DNA of 64,000 nucleotides. Origin: Pyrinomonadaceae bacterium (lineage in GTDB: Bacteria > Acidobacteriota > Blastocatellia > Pyrinomonadales > Pyrinomonadaceae). Positions 62,375 through 64,000 of the stretch are shown one piece after another. The notes beneath the pieces were generated by a model. That model was not told the DNA's origin. It saw only the letters and a program-made list of their open reading frames with translations, and ran no database searches. Every line of letters starts with the position of its first letter. Within the stretch, counting starts at the first letter, position 1. Both the position numbers and the translations under genes were made by a program. The stretch is from positions 105,889 through 169,888 of the forward strand of contig JAIBCC010000010.1 in the NCBI GenBank assembly GCA_019694395.1, given 5' to 3'.

Positions 62375-63520
62375 ATGAAATCAGATACTATAATTATCAG
62401 GATTACATTTGCCCTACTTTTAGGATTGGTAGGGTATTTGCTTAATCCGTTGGCAAAAACCCCCTTCTTGAATGGAAATGATGGTTTACGTCCAATTTTG
62501 TCAGCCTTGCTCGGAATAATTTTTTCAATTGCTATTATTTTCTTTGAAATCCGAGTCAGAAAATCAACCTTAAAGACACTAATTGGTGCAGCTATCGGTT
62601 CAATTTTAGGAATTGTTGGTGCGTATTTAATCGGAACTTTGATCAGCTCGCAGCATTCTGATGCAGTTGCCGAAGAAATGAAAACCTTTTTGACCGTCTC
62701 CTTGGTCTTTTTTATGGGCTACATCGGATTGATGGTTGGGGCGGCAAAAGGCGATTACATTGATTTGGCTTCGCTCGGCGGAATTTTCAGCGACAAAAAC
62801 CCAAAGCGCGATTATCGGATTTTGGATACTTCGGTCATCATTGACGGCAGAATTGCTGACGTTGCCGAAACCGGATTTTTAGGCGGAACTTTGGTCATCC
62901 CGCAGTTTGTTTTGCGCGAATTACAGCAAGTTGCTGATTCTCCTGACTCGTCAAAACGTCAACGCGGACGGCGCGGACTTGATATGCTGCAACGGCTTCG
63001 CAACAACTCAAATCTTGATATTCAGATCGTCGAAACCGATTTTCCCGCAGTCAAAGAAGTTGATTTGAAATTGATCGAGCTTGGTAAACAGCTTGAAGCC
63101 GTGATTGTCACCAATGATTTCAATTTGAATAAAGTCTCTCAATTGCGCGGCGTAAGCGTATTGAATATCAATGAGTTAGCCAATGCCTTAAAACCTGTGG
63201 TGCTGCCCGGTGAAGCGATGAGCGTCTTTATTTTGAAAGAAGGTAAAGAATACAATCAGGGCGTGGCATATCTGGATGACGGAACGATGGTAGTGGTGGA
63301 TAATGCGCGAAAACTGATTGGCAAAAATGCCCAAGTTGCGGTTACCAGCGTGTTGCAAACTACTGCCGGAAAAATGATTTTCGGGAAGCTTTGGGAAGAA
63401 GCTAACGGCGAAGTCAGTGACCCGAATATAGGCATTCACGATTCACGAATTCCGGGTTTCAAACAAGCCAAACGAGGCGATTTACGCAATATTAGTTTTG
63501 CACCGAATTCCGAAGAATAA
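62375..63520 (+). CDS. Membrane PIN-TRAM domain protein (YacL-like)
   Basis: A 381-residue protein: four N-terminal membrane helices (about 8-125), a PIN nuclease-fold domain (about 145-265, starting RILDTSVIIDGRIADVAETG with acidic active-site residues, later IVTNDFNLNKVSQ) and a TRAM domain (about 290-350, GEAMSVFILKEGKEYNQGVAYLDDG). This is the YacL group, probably RNA-binding and possibly RNA-cleaving. In Firmicutes yacL lies between radA/disA and ispD; here radA is divergent and ispD directly downstream, overlapping by one base. Confidence 0.93.
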   Translation: MKSDTIIIRITFALLLGLVGYLLNPLAKTPFLNGNDGLRPILSALLGIIFSIAIIFFEIRVRKSTLKTLIGAAIGSILGIVGAYLIGTLISSQHSDAVAEEMKTFLTVSLVFFMGYIGLMVGAAKGDYIDLASLGGIFSDKNPKRDYRILDTSVIIDGRIADVAETGFLGGTLVIPQFVLRELQQVADSPDSSKRQRGRRGLDMLQRLRNNSNLDIQIVETDFPAVKEVDLKLIELGKQLEAVIVTNDFNLNKVSQLRGVSVLNINELANALKPVVLPGEAMSVFILKEGKEYNQGVAYLDDGTMVVVDNARKLIGKNAQVAVTSVLQTTAGKMIFGKLWEEANGEVSDPNIGIHDSRIPGFKQAKRGDLRNISFAPNSEE

Positions 63521-64000
63521 TGAATACGGCTATCATTGTCGCAGGTGGGAGTGGCACCCGATTTGGTGGTAAAACTCCCAAACAATTTCTTGAAATTCTC
63601 GGCAAACCATTAATTATCCATACTTTGGAACGTTTTCAAAAATGTTCCGAGATCAATCAAATTGTGCTGGTTTTGCCGTCTAATCAAGCCTCAAATTTTC
63701 TCCAGATCGTCAATAAATACGGAATTACAAAACTTTCTAAAATTGTCGCGGGCGGAAAAACTCGCGCAGAATCGGTTTCAAAAGGTTTGAAAGCCGTGCA
63801 GTCCGCCAAAGCGAAAATTATTGCCGTTCACGACGGAGCACGTCCGTTGGTTAGTTCCAACGAAATTTCCGAGTGCGTTTTGAAAGCTAAAGAAACCGGA
63901 GCCGCGATTATAGTTTCATCGGTAACTGATACGATCAAACAAGTTAAAGACGGGAAAATTGTAAACACGATTGACCGCAATCAGCTTCGCCGCGCTCAAA
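63520..64000 (+). CDS. ispD: 2-C-methyl-D-erythritol 4-phosphate cytidylyltransferase, 3' truncated by window edge
   Basis: Transfers CMP from CTP to methylerythritol phosphate in non-mevalonate isoprenoid synthesis. The 160 visible residues start TAIIVAGGSGTRFGGKTPKQF (nucleotide-binding loop) and include GGKTRAESV, VHDGARPLV and RNQLRRAQ, all IspD signatures. The ATG shares a base with the preceding stop (TAATG). The remaining third lies beyond base 64000. Confidence 0.95.
   Translation, partial: MNTAIIVAGGSGTRFGGKTPKQFLEILGKPLIIHTLERFQKCSEINQIVLVLPSNQASNFLQIVNKYGITKLSKIVAGGKTRAESVSKGLKAVQSAKAKIIAVHDGARPLVSSNEISECVLKAKETGAAIIVSSVTDTIKQVKDGKIVNTIDRNQLRRAQ

Overview
The window looks like chromosome from a low-GC (roughly 40% by eye) member of the Acidobacteriota, probably near Pyrinomonadaceae/Blastocatellia. 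This is an inference from gene content. It rests on an ECF sigma factor of the Sig-70_X6/TIGR02999 type beside a Ser/Thr kinase with a TPR tail, a pair of small secreted 'VPFxF' proteins, many secreted hydrolases, and bacillithiol-linked redox proteins (YtxJ-like, BrxA/B-like). No rRNA, tRNA, transposase, integrase, phage gene or CRISPR array was recognised.

Layout. 1-1535: end of an oligopeptide/dipeptide ABC importer (two ATPases). 1686-7347: forward genes for secreted or membrane proteins (NTF2-like, beta-barrel-like, cyanophycinase-like, creatininase-like, MFS). 7375-13193: reverse genes: pyruvate kinase, then RDD, small proteins, DUF2061, GH15 glucoamylase-like and a TlpA-like lipoprotein. 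13282-20918: NifU/BFD protein, CNNM/HlyC membrane protein, riboflavin synthase, GNAT, PBP2 (reverse) and TtcA. 21008-31968: mostly reverse: sulfatase, large serine hydrolase, a four-gene cluster with YtxJ, DUF971 and GRAM-like proteins, glucan phosphorylase, macrodomain protein. 32077-37546: signalling island: Ser/Thr kinase, beta-barrel protein, ECF sigma factor and two paralogous small secreted proteins. 37790-47222: MtnA, a frameshifted phosphoethanolamine-transferase-like gene, sugar epimerase, M61 peptidase, UDP-sugar dehydrogenase, FecR-like protein, bacilliredoxin, PilZ. 48603-59396: polysaccharide locus (methyltransferase, DegT aminotransferase, DUF354, initiating sugar-phosphate transferase, Gfo/Idh dehydrogenase, hexapeptide acetyltransferase, asparagine synthase, O-antigen ligase). 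59441-64000: RadA and a methyltransferase on the reverse strand, then a degenerate SDR, a PIN-TRAM protein and the start of IspD.

How the genes work together. The DegT, Gfo/Idh and hexapeptide acetyltransferase genes, with the UDP-sugar dehydrogenase 6 kb upstream, match the WbpA/B/E/D steps that build an acetamido-uronic nucleotide sugar. The initiating transferase would load a sugar on undecaprenyl phosphate and the ligase would finish or attach the chain. The flippase and most glycosyltransferases are not here. In the signalling island, two upstream regions share an almost identical two-block motif (TTTTGAGACGGTTTTT, 9 nt, TCGCTT, 1 nt, AATAA), a good candidate for the promoter read by the neighbouring ECF sigma factor.

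The least ordinary feature is the repeat content. Three copies of a 120-123 bp palindromic element (17761, 53986, 55114) and one divergent relative (15262) carry hairpin arms whose stems covary. Heptanucleotide arrays and other inverted repeats lie in many intergenic spaces. Several run into genes, supplying a signal peptide, an internal insertion, C-terminal tails or stop codons, or touching start codons that lack a Shine-Dalgarno sequence.
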